Of a stretch of DNA of 64,000 nucleotides, positions 1 to 10,172 are shown one piece after another. This DNA comes from CALKXV01 sp964632495. GTDB lineage: Bacteria > Pseudomonadota > Alphaproteobacteria > Rhodobacterales > Rhodobacteraceae. The first letter of the stretch is position 1, and every line of letters starts with the position of its first letter. The position numbers were made by a program, and so were the translations under genes. Location of the stretch: positions 1 to 64,000 of the forward strand of contig CAZWDS010000008.1 of NCBI GenBank assembly GCA_964632495.1, given 5' to 3'. The notes beneath the pieces are model-generated. The model ran no database searches. It was not told where the DNA came from and worked only from the letters and a program-made list of their open reading frames with translations.

Positions 1-52
<52 letters not shown>

Positions 53-87
53 CAAGGCGACCCGCGACAGCGGGGCGCAATCATCCA

Positions 88-1452
88 TCAGTTCTGGTTG
101 GCCTGACGCGCCAAAGCGGCTGCGTACTCCGGACCAAGCGCTGACAACCCTTTCAGAATATCGATGGCATAAGCCAGTTGATAATCCTCGTCGCGCAGGT
201 TGGCCGCTTCTTCGGCACGAGCGCGATCTTCTTCGATCAAGCGACGCTCGTCATCGCTTAGGCTGTCATTCGACAACGACCCGCGCAAATCTGCTTCGGT
301 ACGCGCACCGCGCTCTGTGCTTTCTTCCTCAGTCTCTTCACGACGTGGCGGCTGCTCGACGATGATGTCGGGCGACACGCCCAAAGCCTGAATAGACCGT
401 CCCGACGGTGTGTAGTACCGCGCCGTCGTCAAGCGCATGGCTCCGTCTCCGCGCAAAGGCATGACGGTTTGCACCGATCCCTTACCGAAAGACTTGGTGC
501 CCACAACGATCGCCCTGCGGTGATCTTGCAAAGCCCCCGCCACGATTTCCGAGGCCGAAGCCGATCCACCGTTGATCAAAACCACAATCGGCTTGCCTTC
601 GGCCAGATCACCGGCTTCGGCGTTGAACCGGTCCCCATCCTGAGGCTCGCGCCCTCTGGTCGAGACGATCTCGCCGGCATCAAGGAAGGCGTCCGACACA
701 CGCACAGCTTGGGTCAGCAATCCGCCCGGGTTGTTGCGCAGATCGATGACAAAGCCGTTGACCTTGTCGATCCCGCCAACCTCTTCGACCTTTTCTTTCA
801 ACTGATCCCGCATCGACGGGAACGTCTGGTCGCTGAAGGTCGTAAGACGCAGCACAACCGTTTCGCCAACAAAGCGCGACCGTACGGCTGTCAACTTGAT
901 CGTGTCACGGATGATCGAGACGTCAAACGGCTCGCCTTCACCTTCGCGCACCACGGTGATGATGATTTCGGATCCAACAGGTCCGCGCATCATGTCCACA
1001 GCATCGTCCAGACCAAGGCCCAGCACGCTTTCACCGTTCACATGCGTGATGAAATCTCCGGCTTCGATGCCCGCGTCATCGGCCGGCGTGCCATCAATGG
1101 GCGAGACCACCTTCACGAAACCCTCTTCCTGGGTCACTTCGATGCCAAGTCCACCAAATTCGCCGCGGGTTTGCACCCGCATGGCCGTTGCATCATCGGG
1201 CGACAGATAAGACGAATGTGGATCGAGCGAGGTCAACATCCCGTTGATCGCCGCTTCAATCAGGTCTTCTTCGTCAACCTCTTCAACGTATTGGCCCCGG
1301 ATCCGTTCGAAGATGTCTCCAAACAAATCCAGCTGTTCATACACGCTGGCTTTGCGGTCAGCTTCCTGAGCGATCAGCGGACCGGCGACCTGTGTGGTCA
1401 TCACGGCTCCGAACATCACACCCGTTATGGATGCCAGAAAAAACTTTTTCAT
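88..1452 (-). CDS. ctpA: S41 C-terminal processing protease
   Basis: Periplasmic serine protease that cleaves proteins from the C-terminus (tail-specific protease family). The 454-residue product starts with an export signal (residues 1-29, ending LIAQ), then an N-terminal helical part, a PDZ domain at about 95-175 and the S41 catalytic domain. The Ser/Lys dyad is visible: Ser299 in GGSASASEI and Lys324 in SFGKGSVQT. The ATG at 1452 was chosen because AAGGATAAGGGC lies just upstream and the signal peptide starts there; a longer frame reaches 1557 but overlaps envC and adds a non-signal N-terminus. It is the last gene of the gpmI-envC-ctpA operon; the start lies 10 bases after the envC stop. 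Pairing with an EnvC-type activator suggests a joint role in cell-wall turnover (inference). Confidence 0.95.
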   Translation of the reverse strand: MKKFFLASITGVMFGAVMTTQVAGPLIAQEADRKASVYEQLDLFGDIFERIRGQYVEEVDEEDLIEAAINGMLTSLDPHSSYLSPDDATAMRVQTRGEFGGLGIEVTQEEGFVKVVSPIDGTPADDAGIEAGDFITHVNGESVLGLGLDDAVDMMRGPVGSEIIITVVREGEGEPFDVSIIRDTIKLTAVRSRFVGETVVLRLTTFSDQTFPSMRDQLKEKVEEVGGIDKVNGFVIDLRNNPGGLLTQAVRVSDAFLDAGEIVSTRGREPQDGDRFNAEAGDLAEGKPIVVLINGGSASASEIVAGALQDHRRAIVVGTKSFGKGSVQTVMPLRGDGAMRLTTARYYTPSGRSIQALGVSPDIIVEQPPRREETEEESTERGARTEADLRGSLSNDSLSDDERRLIEEDRARAEEAANLRDEDYQLAYAIDILKGLSALGPEYAAALARQANQN

Positions 1453-1462
1453 GCCCTTATCC

Positions 1463-2563
1463 TTATATACCGCCCGGCTTAAGCAAACTCGCCGGATCAA
1501 TCGGCTCTCGCCCCTGTCTGACTTCCATATAAAGCGTTTCTCCGCCGGGAAGACCACTCTTTCGCATAAGATCGATCAATTTCTCTTGTGCAAGAGCCTG
1601 ATCGCCCGGCATCAGGCCTATTCCTTCGCCCTCGGCAACGATCTGCCCTTGCCGGGCAAAACTCTGCCCAAGGCCTGCCAAAACGACCAAAAGTCCCGCT
1701 TCTGGCTCTAAAACGACGACAATTCCTTGTTCTGGCACTTGGTCTGCAAATAAGACTGTGCCCGCTGTTGGTGCAGTCACAAGTGCGTTTGCGGCAGCCG
1801 AGAAGATCATCCCCGGTCTGCTTACCCCTGCCGCATCAGGCGCCTCGAAATCACGCAGAACCGTTCCCAAAACGGGCGCTTGCCATGTTTCATTCGAAAC
1901 GTCAGGCAATGCGTCCAGTTCTTGCGACAAGGCGGCGGCAAAGGCTGAAAGTGTTTCCGTGCTGTTCAACAGCGCCTGCATCGCGGCTTCGTCGGTGGCA
2001 TGGCGTGGCGGCAAGTCCGTGCGATTAGATATGGCTTCCGACAAAGCCAAACGCGCAGCCCGCGCGCCCGCGCGCCCGTCTTCCAAGGTTTCTAAACCCT
2101 GTTGTTGCAATGCTGCCAGTTCGGCCACTTCCGCAAGCTGACTGGCCACAACCTCGGCCCGCGCCTGCAAATCCGGCACCATGGACGACACCAGCAATCC
2201 AGCCTGAATGTTTGGCAATACGCCACCGGGATGGACCAAAGCTTCGGCTTCCACGTGGCGTGAAACGGTTTGCAGCAGAGTCAGAAACTCGGCCATGTCG
2301 GCGTCTTTGGTCGCCAAGTCTGCCTTCAATTCCCGTTCCCGCAACACGGCGGCCACCAAACCTTCGCGCAATCCAGACAGCCCAGCCTCATAGGCCTGCA
2401 CCGCCGACGTCAGCGCAGCAATGCGATCCCCGGCTTTCTCTGCAATCGCCAGTTGAGACGCGGCCTCGGACAGCTGCAACGCGGCTTTCTCGGTCGCGCT
2501 TTGGCTGTGAATCGGTGTGGCACAGGCAAAGCTGAGCGCAAACAGAAGTGCGAAGAGCCTCAT
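1463..2563 (-). CDS. EnvC-like murein hydrolase activator (degenerate M23)
   Basis: Product of 366 residues with a signal peptide (1-20), a long alpha-helical, probably coiled-coil region (about 21-210) rich in Ala, Glu and Leu, and a C-terminal LytM/M23-like beta domain (about 235-345). The zinc-ligand His residues of active M23 peptidases are not visible; the usual 'GHG..YAH' region reads VVVLEPEAGLLVVLAGLG. This is how EnvC-type proteins look, which activate amidases rather than cut peptidoglycan themselves. The start ATGA overlaps the gpmI stop by four bases, so the two are translationally coupled. A true but divergent endopeptidase is unlikely given the missing ligands. Confidence 0.85.
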   Translation of the reverse strand: MRLFALLFALSFACATPIHSQSATEKAALQLSEAASQLAIAEKAGDRIAALTSAVQAYEAGLSGLREGLVAAVLRERELKADLATKDADMAEFLTLLQTVSRHVEAEALVHPGGVLPNIQAGLLVSSMVPDLQARAEVVASQLAEVAELAALQQQGLETLEDGRAGARAARLALSEAISNRTDLPPRHATDEAAMQALLNSTETLSAFAAALSQELDALPDVSNETWQAPVLGTVLRDFEAPDAAGVSRPGMIFSAAANALVTAPTAGTVLFADQVPEQGIVVVLEPEAGLLVVLAGLGQSFARQGQIVAEGEGIGLMPGDQALAQEKLIDLMRKSGLPGGETLYMEVRQGREPIDPASLLKPGGI

Positions 2564-4083
2564 GAGATCATCAAACTTTCACCTGTCATTTCAGCGGGTT
2601 GGGCGACATTCATCAACGCCAGAAGCGTCGGCGCCAAATCCGCCAACCGCCCTTGCCGCAACGCCACACCGTCAGGTCCGCCAATCAATGCCACGGGCAC
2701 CAGATTGGTGGTATGCGCTGTGTGCGGCGCGCCTGTGTCCGGATCGACCATGGTTTCGCAATTTCCGTGATCCGCTGTCAGGACCATCGCACCACCGGCT
2801 TTCTCAAGGGCAGCGATCACGCGGGCCAAACCTTGATCTACCGCCTCGCAAGCCTTGATGGCCGCGGCCAGATCGCCGGTATGCCCCACCATGTCGGGGT
2901 TCGCATAATTCGTGACGATAAGATCGTACCCCGCCTCAATCGCCGCCACGAAGCGGTCCGTCACTTCGACGGACGACATCTCGGGCTGCAAGTCATAGGT
3001 CGCCACCTTGGGGGATTTTGGCATAAAGCGGTCTTCCTTTGGCGCCGGGTCTTCTTGTCCACCATTCAGGAAGAATGTCACATGGGGGTACTTTTCTGTC
3101 TCGGCCAATCGAAACTGGGTCATCCCTTGTTTCGCAACCCATTCGCCAAGGGTATTCACGATCTTCTGCTTGGGAAACACGGTCGCCATGTAGGCGTTGT
3201 GGGCCTCGGAATAATCCACCATCCCAAGGGTCGCCGCAAAGGGCGTATGGTTCGGACGCTCAAACGCGGTGAAGGCCGGATCGGCAAGAGCAGCCAGAAT
3301 CTCCCGCGCACGGTCGGCCCGGAAATTCACAAAGAACAAACCGTCCTTGGGGCCGCTGATCCCCGTGTATCCATCTATGGCCGTGGGCTGGATGAATTCA
3401 TCCGTTTCGCCCCGCGCATAAGCCGCTGCAACGGCCGCCGCCGCACTTTCGGCGCGATGCCCGGTTCCGTTGCGCATGACGGCCCAAGCCGTTTCGACCC
3501 GCTCCCAGCGATTGTCCCGGTCCATCGCGAAATATCGCCCCGTCACTGTGCCAATGCGGACGCCATCTGGAAGCGCCGCTTCCAGTCCGGCCAATTGGTC
3601 ATCCGCCGATTTGGGCGCTACATCGCGTCCATCCGTGATCGCATGCACCACCACCGGCACGCCCCGATCGCTCAAAGCACTGGCCGCAGCCACGATATGA
3701 TCGGTATGCGCATGCACGCCACCCGGAGAAGTCAGGCCCGCCAAATGCGCCGTTCCGCCCGTCTTCAAAAGTGTGTCGGCGAAGGACATGATGGCGGCAT
3801 TCTTAAAGAAAGACCCATCCTCAATCGCAAGATCGATCTGCCCCAAATCCATCGCCACCACCCGGCCTGCGCCGATATTGGTGTGGCCCACTTCGGAATT
3901 GCCCATCTGTCCGGTCGGTAAACCCACGTCCGGGCCATGGGTGATCAGGGTTGCATGAGGACAGGTCTCCATGATCCGATCATAGGTGGGCGTGGCGGCC
4001 ATAGCGGGGGCGTTGTTCAACGCCTCATCGCGAAGGCCCCAGCCATCCAGAATACACAGAACCACAGGGGTCGGTTTGCTCAT
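2560..4083 (-). CDS. gpmI: 2,3-bisphosphoglycerate-independent phosphoglycerate mutase
   Basis: Cytoplasmic glycolytic enzyme that interconverts 3- and 2-phosphoglycerate using two Mn ions. The 507-residue length is normal for the family. Asp13 in LDGWG and the phosphorylated Ser63 in TGQMGNSEVGHTN are present; C-terminal metal ligands appear in NPDMVGHTG and TADHGNCE. It is the first gene of the gpmI-envC-ctpA operon, an arrangement recognised in Rhodobacteraceae. No cofactor-dependent mutase is seen nearby. Confidence 0.97.
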   Translation of the reverse strand: MSKPTPVVLCILDGWGLRDEALNNAPAMAATPTYDRIMETCPHATLITHGPDVGLPTGQMGNSEVGHTNIGAGRVVAMDLGQIDLAIEDGSFFKNAAIMSFADTLLKTGGTAHLAGLTSPGGVHAHTDHIVAAASALSDRGVPVVVHAITDGRDVAPKSADDQLAGLEAALPDGVRIGTVTGRYFAMDRDNRWERVETAWAVMRNGTGHRAESAAAAVAAAYARGETDEFIQPTAIDGYTGISGPKDGLFFVNFRADRAREILAALADPAFTAFERPNHTPFAATLGMVDYSEAHNAYMATVFPKQKIVNTLGEWVAKQGMTQFRLAETEKYPHVTFFLNGGQEDPAPKEDRFMPKSPKVATYDLQPEMSSVEVTDRFVAAIEAGYDLIVTNYANPDMVGHTGDLAAAIKACEAVDQGLARVIAALEKAGGAMVLTADHGNCETMVDPDTGAPHTAHTTNLVPVALIGGPDGVALRQGRLADLAPTLLALMNVAQPAEMTGESLMIS

Positions 4084-4157
4084 GCCTCGCCTCTTTTTCG
4101 ACGTTGCACCTCCATACTACCTCTTACGGCTCTTGAAAACACACTGGCTTCTTCCTG

Positions 4158-4195
4158 TTAAAAATACCTCGGGAGCGCGAGGGTGGAACCCTCGC
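4158..4195 (+). repeat. AAATAC + GC-hairpin intergenic repeat, copy A
   Basis: An AAAATACC start (4161-4168) is followed by the perfect 8-bp stem GCGAGGGT / ACCCTCGC with a 3-base loop (4177-4195). On the minus strand the hairpin is followed by a distal ATTTTT, so it could help end the transcript of the nuclease gene at 4243-5256. It resembles the hairpins at 5292-5331 and 59550-59587. The rest of the interval 4084-4242 holds only the gpmI upstream region. Confidence 0.55.
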
Positions 4196-4242
4196 ACGTC
4201 TTTAAGAAAATCGCTGGCGCATCCGCCGCGGATCGACGCGTG

Positions 4243-5256
4243 TCAGCGCGGCGAAATAGGATCGTTTTCCGCGTCTTCGCCATATTCCGTCGACACCACA
4301 TGGGCGTCATAGCCTTCGCTTTCCAACCAACGGCGAAACACGGATGTATAGCCATGGGTTACGAAAATCCGTTCCGCGCCGGTGGCACGAATGGCGGTGT
4401 TCAGCCCGGGCCAATCGGCGTGATCCGAGATCACAAAACCCCGGTCCAGCGCACGGCGACGGCGAATACCGCGCAAGGCCATCCAACCACTTGCAAATCC
4501 GGTCGCTGCAGGTTTGAAGCGCCCAGCCCAGGTCGAGCCTAGCGCTGCAGGGGGGGCCATCACGAAAGCCCCGGCATAGGATTTGACGTCCAAATCGGGC
4601 GTCACATGCACTGTTTCGGGCAATGTGATGCCTTGTTCTCGCAACACCGCGTTGGTCGCCTCGACCGCGCCATGGGTCAGGATAGGCCCGATTGAGGCAT
4701 CCAGCCCGGCCAAGACCCGTTGCGCTTTGCCCAAAGAATAAGCCCCCATCAGGGTAAAGCGACCTTCGGCTTTGTTGGCCGCCCACCAGTGGTTGATATC
4801 GGCCATGACCAAATCAGGGGCTTTCCAACGAAACACCGGCAGGCCGAAGGTGCATTCCGTGATGAAGCTGTGACAAGCGACAGGTTCAAACGGGGTACTG
4901 ATCGGGTCGCGCTCCAACTTGTAGTCGCCTGAGACCACCCAAACCTCGCCGTCCACCTCGATGCGCACTTGCGCCGAGCCTGGCACATGGCCTGCGGGAT
5001 GAAAGCTGATCTTGGCTCCTCCCATTTGTACAGGTGCGCCATAGTCTTCTGTTTGAAGTGTGATGTCGCCAAGGCGATGGCGCAACACAGGGGCGGCCTC
5101 GGTGGCGGCCAGATATTGCCCCATGCCGGGACGCGCATGGTCTGCATGGCCATGGGTAATCACGGCGCGATCTACGGGTCGCCACGGGTCGATATAGACA
5201 TCCGCTGCGGGGCAATAGACCCCTTTGTCGGTGAAGGTCAGGACGGGCGAGCTCAT
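4243..5256 (-). CDS. Ligase-associated DNA exonuclease (MBL/beta-CASP-like)
   Basis: Metallo-beta-lactamase-fold nuclease of the ligase-associated exonuclease family, which in many bacteria sits beside an ATP-dependent DNA ligase and an Lhr-type helicase and is thought to process DNA ends. The 337-residue product has the HxHxDH zinc motif THGHADH (His35, His37, Asp39, His40), a later PAGHVPGSAQ motif, SGDYK and a C-terminal SDHADWPGL. Its usual ligase and helicase partners are not adjacent here; the neighbours are gpmI downstream and a molybdopterin-binding gene upstream. It is flanked on both sides by GC hairpin repeats. Confidence 0.88.
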   Translation of the reverse strand: MSSPVLTFTDKGVYCPAADVYIDPWRPVDRAVITHGHADHARPGMGQYLAATEAAPVLRHRLGDITLQTEDYGAPVQMGGAKISFHPAGHVPGSAQVRIEVDGEVWVVSGDYKLERDPISTPFEPVACHSFITECTFGLPVFRWKAPDLVMADINHWWAANKAEGRFTLMGAYSLGKAQRVLAGLDASIGPILTHGAVEATNAVLREQGITLPETVHVTPDLDVKSYAGAFVMAPPAALGSTWAGRFKPAATGFASGWMALRGIRRRRALDRGFVISDHADWPGLNTAIRATGAERIFVTHGYTSVFRRWLESEGYDAHVVSTEYGEDAENDPISPR

Positions 5257-5291
5257 CTTTGACCATCGCCCGGGCTGTGCGCGTTCGATCC

Positions 5292-5331
5292 ACCAGGGCG
5301 CTTTGCCCCCCAGAGTCTTGGGCGTATTTTC
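5292..5331 (-). repeat. AAATAC + GC-hairpin intergenic repeat, copy B
   Basis: Read on the minus strand, AAAATACGCCC is followed by a G-rich stretch and an imperfect hairpin (GGGGGGC AAA GCGCCC). Same architecture as copies at 4158-4195 and 59550-59587. It fills the gap between the molybdopterin-binding gene (stop at 5348) and the nuclease start (5256). Confidence 0.5.
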
Positions 5332-5347
5332 AAAACAATGAAAGGCA

Positions 5348-6336
<989 letters not shown>

Positions 6337-6340
<4 letters not shown>

Positions 6341-7341
6341 GCCAGATCACCGGGGCGGCTGTCGGGTCGGCGCAGACGTTCGGTCATTTCGCCCATGATC
6401 GACACCGCTATTTCGGCAGGCGTGCTGCTGCCAATATCCAGACCAACTGGTCCGTCAATCCGCGCAATTGCACCGTCCGAAACACCGGCTTCGGTCAATG
6501 CCGCGATACGTTTGGCGTGCGTCCGGGTCGATCCTAACGCGCCGATGTAAAAGGCTTCGGACGCCAATGCGACCTGCAACGCGGGCGTGTCGATCTTGGG
6601 ATCGTGGCTGAGTGTTACGACTGCGGTTCGTGCATCCAGGCCGAACGCACGCAAAGCCTCGTCTGGCCAACCGACTAACAACGTCTCGTTCGGAAAGCGG
6701 TCGGCACTGGCGAAACTGTCGCGCGGATCGGAAAGCGCCACGTCATAGCCAGCCATCCGCGCCATCTGGACCAAGGGCTGAGCGATATGAACCGCACCAA
6801 CGACGACCAGCCGCAAAGGCGGGTTGTGGACCCCTTGAAAAACCGCATCGTTCAGGCCGGATTTGTCCGTTCGAAACCGGGCTTCAAGTTCGGCATTCGC
6901 AAGATCGCGCGGCAACAGACGGCGCGCCCATGTCTTGGTATCGACTTCCCAGATCACCGGCTGACGGGCAGATCGCGCATCAACCAAGGCCCGCAAGTCA
7001 TCCAAAGACGGCCCTTGTCCCACGCCCAAAGGCTCGACCAAGACTTCGATCTCGCCGCCGCACGCTAACCCGACCTCGAAGGCACTTTCGTCCGAGACGC
7101 CGAAAGACAAGATGCGACAGGTGCCGTCTTTCATTGCGTCGACCGCTTCGAACAAGACCGCGCTTTCGACGCAACCCCCTGAAACGGACCCCTGAAAGTT
7201 CATATCCCCGTCGATGATCAGTTGAGACCCGACCGGGCGCGGCGCAGACCCCCATGTCTTGACGACCGTTGCCAAAGCCACGGACTTGCCCGCCTCTGAC
7301 CAAGCAAGTGCTTGTTCCGGGATGTTTTCGAAAACGTCCAT
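6337..7341 (-). CDS. xdhC: XdhC/CoxI family molybdenum-enzyme maturation factor
   Basis: Proteins of this family bind Mo cofactor and help insert its sulfurated form into xanthine-dehydrogenase-type enzymes. The 334-residue product has the N-terminal XdhC domain (SVSGGCVES at about 52-60, GLACGGEIEVLVEPL at about 90-104) and a C-terminal Rossmann-like XdhC_C domain (LRLVVVGAVHIAQPL; later YIGALGSTRTHAKR). The ATG at 7341 was chosen because GGAGGG precedes it by three bases and family members start with this sequence; the open frame continues to 7521 without a likely start. It is coupled to the downstream molybdopterin-binding gene by a four-base overlap. Confidence 0.92.
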
Positions 7342-7673
7342 TGTCCCTCCAATCAAGACCATATCAGGGCCACCTATCCCAGATAAGACCTCTGATCCGC
7401 CATAAATAGGCCCGAATTGAAAGCGATTGTTTCCTTGTTGGCACCAAATGCGGTGCCTCCATCTTCCTCCCTGACTGGATTGGCCGTCTTCGGACGGCCA
7501 TTTTTTTTGGCCAAGGTGCACTTAGCGCCGGGCACCTGGACCTTCGCGATGCGCAAGGTCCGACGCTACCCCGTCGACCCGGAACGTCGCTTTCAGAACG
7601 GATCCGGTCGGATGGACCCCGGGACATAAGCCGCGATAGGGTAAAACCAAGAAAACTCTGAAGGTGCGCGTCC
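7342..7673 (+). promoter_or_regulatory. Structured leader before the dehydrogenase gene at 7674
   Basis: A 332-base gap between divergent genes without a convincing ORF. On the plus strand it holds four successive hairpins: GGCACC/GGTGCC (7440-7457), the terminator at 7481-7508, AGGTGC/GCACCT (7514-7537) and GGACCTT..AAGGTCC with an inner GCG/CGC (7538-7561). Such a series suggests either a regulated leader (attenuator or riboswitch-like) of the downstream gene or a small RNA ending at 7508. No known riboswitch consensus, including the glycine riboswitch, was recognised. Confidence 0.45.
7481..7508 (+). terminator. Intrinsic terminator in leader
   Basis: Perfect 8-bp stem TGGCCGTC / GACGGCCA closed by a TTCG tetraloop and followed by eight T. 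There is no plus-strand gene upstream in the interval, so it would stop a transcript that starts between 7341 and 7480, about 165 bases before the ATG at 7674. Confidence 0.8.
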
Positions 7674-10172
7674 ATGAAAACCCATGTCAAAGCCTTGATC
7701 GTCGGTGGTGGAGCCGTCGGAACCTCCATCGCCTATCATCTGGCCAAAGCCGGATGGGACGATGTGATGTTGCTGGAACGGGACGAGCTGACCTCGGGGT
7801 CCACTTGGCACGCGGCGGGCCTTCTTCCTTATTTCAACATGTCTTTCGCCACGACCCACATCCACGATTATTCGATCCGGTATTACAAAACACTGGAAGA
7901 AGAGACGGGGCTTAACGCAGGGTTCTCGGTTGTCGGCAATCTTCGCATGGCGCAGACCAAGGATCGCTTGGATGAATACATGCTTTATGCCTCGACGGCT
8001 GAAACCTGCGGTGTGCCTTACGAATGGATGAGCCCGGCCCAGATCAAAGACCGTTGGCCCTTGATCCGCACCGAGGATCTTGAAGGCGCGATTTATCACC
8101 CGACCGACGGCTATATTAACCCCGCCGATGTCACCATGGCGATGGCCAAAGGCGCCCGGCAAAGGGGTGTGGTGATTGAACGCAAGTGGCAGGTCGATGG
8201 TTACTACTGGACGGGCGATCACTGGGACGTCACCTGCACCAAGATGGCCGAAAAGGGCGGCAATCTGGTGGCAACTGACGAACAAATCGTGATCCATGCT
8301 GAACACGTTGTTACTGCGACCGGTAACCACGCACAGCGCACGGCGGGCCTTTTGGGCATCAAAATCCCAGCCATCCCCGTCGAACACACTTTCATCGTGA
8401 TGGATCAAGACCCGGCTCTGGTCGAGTTCCGCAAAGACCACCCCGAACATCCGGTGATCCGCGACGCAGATGCGCAATCCTACGTGCGCGAAGAACGCGG
8501 CGGGTGGATCTTAGGCGTCTATGAACAAGGGGCCCCTGCCCGGTTCGAACATGGCGTGCCTGACAGCTTTCGCGCCGATCTGTTCCAGCTTGATCTGGAA
8601 CGCATCACCAGCCAGTACGAAGCTATGATCCACCGGATTCCGTCCTGCGAAGATTGCGGTCTGAAAGACGACTTCAACGGTCCGATCTGTTACACGCCGG
8701 ATGGCAATCCGCTGGTCGGCCCTGCGCCCGGTTTGCGCAATATGTGGTTGGCCGAAGGCTTTTCTTTTGGCATCACGGCGGCGGGCGGCACAGGGCATTA
8801 TTTGGCGCAATTGATGGTGGAAGGCGAAGCCGAGATTGACATGGCGTCACTTGATCCCAAACGATACGGGCCTTGGATGACGACGGAATACGCGGCGCGC
8901 AAGAACGAGGAATGCTATTCCCACGTCTATATCCTGCACCACCCGGACGAAGAACGCGAAGCGGCCCGCCCCTTGAAAACTGCGCCCGCCTATGATCGCC
9001 AAAAGGCCGAGGGCGCGCAATTTGGCCAAGTCAACGGTTGGGAACGTCCTAACTATTATGGCCCGAAAGATGCGCCCGATCGTTTCGACCACAACGCGCG
9101 ATCCTTCCGCCGGGGTGGTTGGTGGCAGTATGCCCATGATGAGGCCAAAGCGATCCGCAAGGGTGTCGGCCTGATCGACGCGACTGCCTTTACCAAGCAC
9201 CGCCTGACGGGCCCCGGTGCCACCGCTTTTCTTGACTGGTTCACCACCAACAAACTGCCCCGCATTGGCCGGATCAATCTGACTTATGCGTTGACCTCTC
9301 ACGGCACCACGCGCACCGAATACACCATTATCCGGACGGGCGAGAACGACTACACCTTGATTTCGGCTGGTGCGTGGCAGGCCTATGATCAAGACTTCCT
9401 CTACAAAGCCATCGCAGACAAAGAAGCCGACTTCGGACGGATCAACGAAGAAGACGTGACATCGCAGTCCGGTGTGTTTGCCTTGGCCGGCCCGAAATCC
9501 CGCGATGTTCTAAACGCCCTCATCCGCGATGCCGATCCAGACACCACTCTGTCCAACAAACGGTTCCCGTGGCTTTCGGCCCGGCGCATCGAACTTGGCA
9601 TGTGCCCGACCAATGCCATCCGTGTGGCCTATACTGGCGAATTGGGTTGGGAGCTGCATCACCCGATGGAGATGCAAAACTATCTTTGGGATCGCCTGAT
9701 AGAAGCGGGCGCCCCCCATGAATTGAAACTGGTCGGAGCACGGGCGCAAAACTGGCTGCGGCAGGAAAAATCCTATCGCGCCTTTGGGACCGAGCTGGGG
9801 CGTGATGCGACTCCGCTGGAAGCGGGCCTTGATCGGTTTGTTGATCTCACCAAAAACTTCCACGGCAAGGACGCTATGGTCGAAACTGGCATTCGCTCTA
9901 AATGCGTCACTCTTCTGATCGACGGCCCTGATGACGCCGATCCATGGGGGCGCGAGGCACTATACGCCGGCGACACCCGGACCGGGCGTTTAACTTCGGG
10001 CGGATATTCGGTGGCGTTTGGCAAATCCATTGGCATGGGTTACGTCAAACCTGAACACGGCGAACCCGGCACCAAGTTGCAGGTCAAAATGTTCGACCAG
10101 CTTTGGGACGCCGAAGTCACCGAGGATTCACCCTATGACCCGAAGAACGAGGTCATCCGGAAAGACGGCTAA
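7674..10172 (+). CDS. FAD-dependent dimethylglycine/sarcosine dehydrogenase-like protein with GcvT domain
   Basis: An 832-residue two-part enzyme: an N-terminal DAO-type FAD domain (IVGGGAVGTSIAYHL at 9-23) and a C-terminal aminomethyltransferase (GcvT) half from about 430. The motif GSTWHAAGLL carries His46, the residue that binds FAD covalently in dimethylglycine dehydrogenases. Family members oxidatively demethylate N-methylated glycines and pass the one-carbon unit to tetrahydrofolate and electrons to ETF. The exact substrate cannot be assigned. The stop overlaps the start of the acyl-CoA dehydrogenase gene (TAATG), implying coupled translation. GAAGGTGCGCGTCC precedes the ATG. Confidence 0.88.
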   Translation: MKTHVKALIVGGGAVGTSIAYHLAKAGWDDVMLLERDELTSGSTWHAAGLLPYFNMSFATTHIHDYSIRYYKTLEEETGLNAGFSVVGNLRMAQTKDRLDEYMLYASTAETCGVPYEWMSPAQIKDRWPLIRTEDLEGAIYHPTDGYINPADVTMAMAKGARQRGVVIERKWQVDGYYWTGDHWDVTCTKMAEKGGNLVATDEQIVIHAEHVVTATGNHAQRTAGLLGIKIPAIPVEHTFIVMDQDPALVEFRKDHPEHPVIRDADAQSYVREERGGWILGVYEQGAPARFEHGVPDSFRADLFQLDLERITSQYEAMIHRIPSCEDCGLKDDFNGPICYTPDGNPLVGPAPGLRNMWLAEGFSFGITAAGGTGHYLAQLMVEGEAEIDMASLDPKRYGPWMTTEYAARKNEECYSHVYILHHPDEEREAARPLKTAPAYDRQKAEGAQFGQVNGWERPNYYGPKDAPDRFDHNARSFRRGGWWQYAHDEAKAIRKGVGLIDATAFTKHRLTGPGATAFLDWFTTNKLPRIGRINLTYALTSHGTTRTEYTIIRTGENDYTLISAGAWQAYDQDFLYKAIADKEADFGRINEEDVTSQSGVFALAGPKSRDVLNALIRDADPDTTLSNKRFPWLSARRIELGMCPTNAIRVAYTGELGWELHHPMEMQNYLWDRLIEAGAPHELKLVGARAQNWLRQEKSYRAFGTELGRDATPLEAGLDRFVDLTKNFHGKDAMVETGIRSKCVTLLIDGPDDADPWGREALYAGDTRTGRLTSGGYSVAFGKSIGMGYVKPEHGEPGTKLQVKMFDQLWDAEVTEDSPYDPKNEVIRKDG

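Noticed and set aside
2599..3921. 440-codon plus-strand frame opposite gpmI
   Set aside because: Shadow of the strongly conserved gpmI frame; composition rich in His, Arg and Gly as expected from antisense reading.
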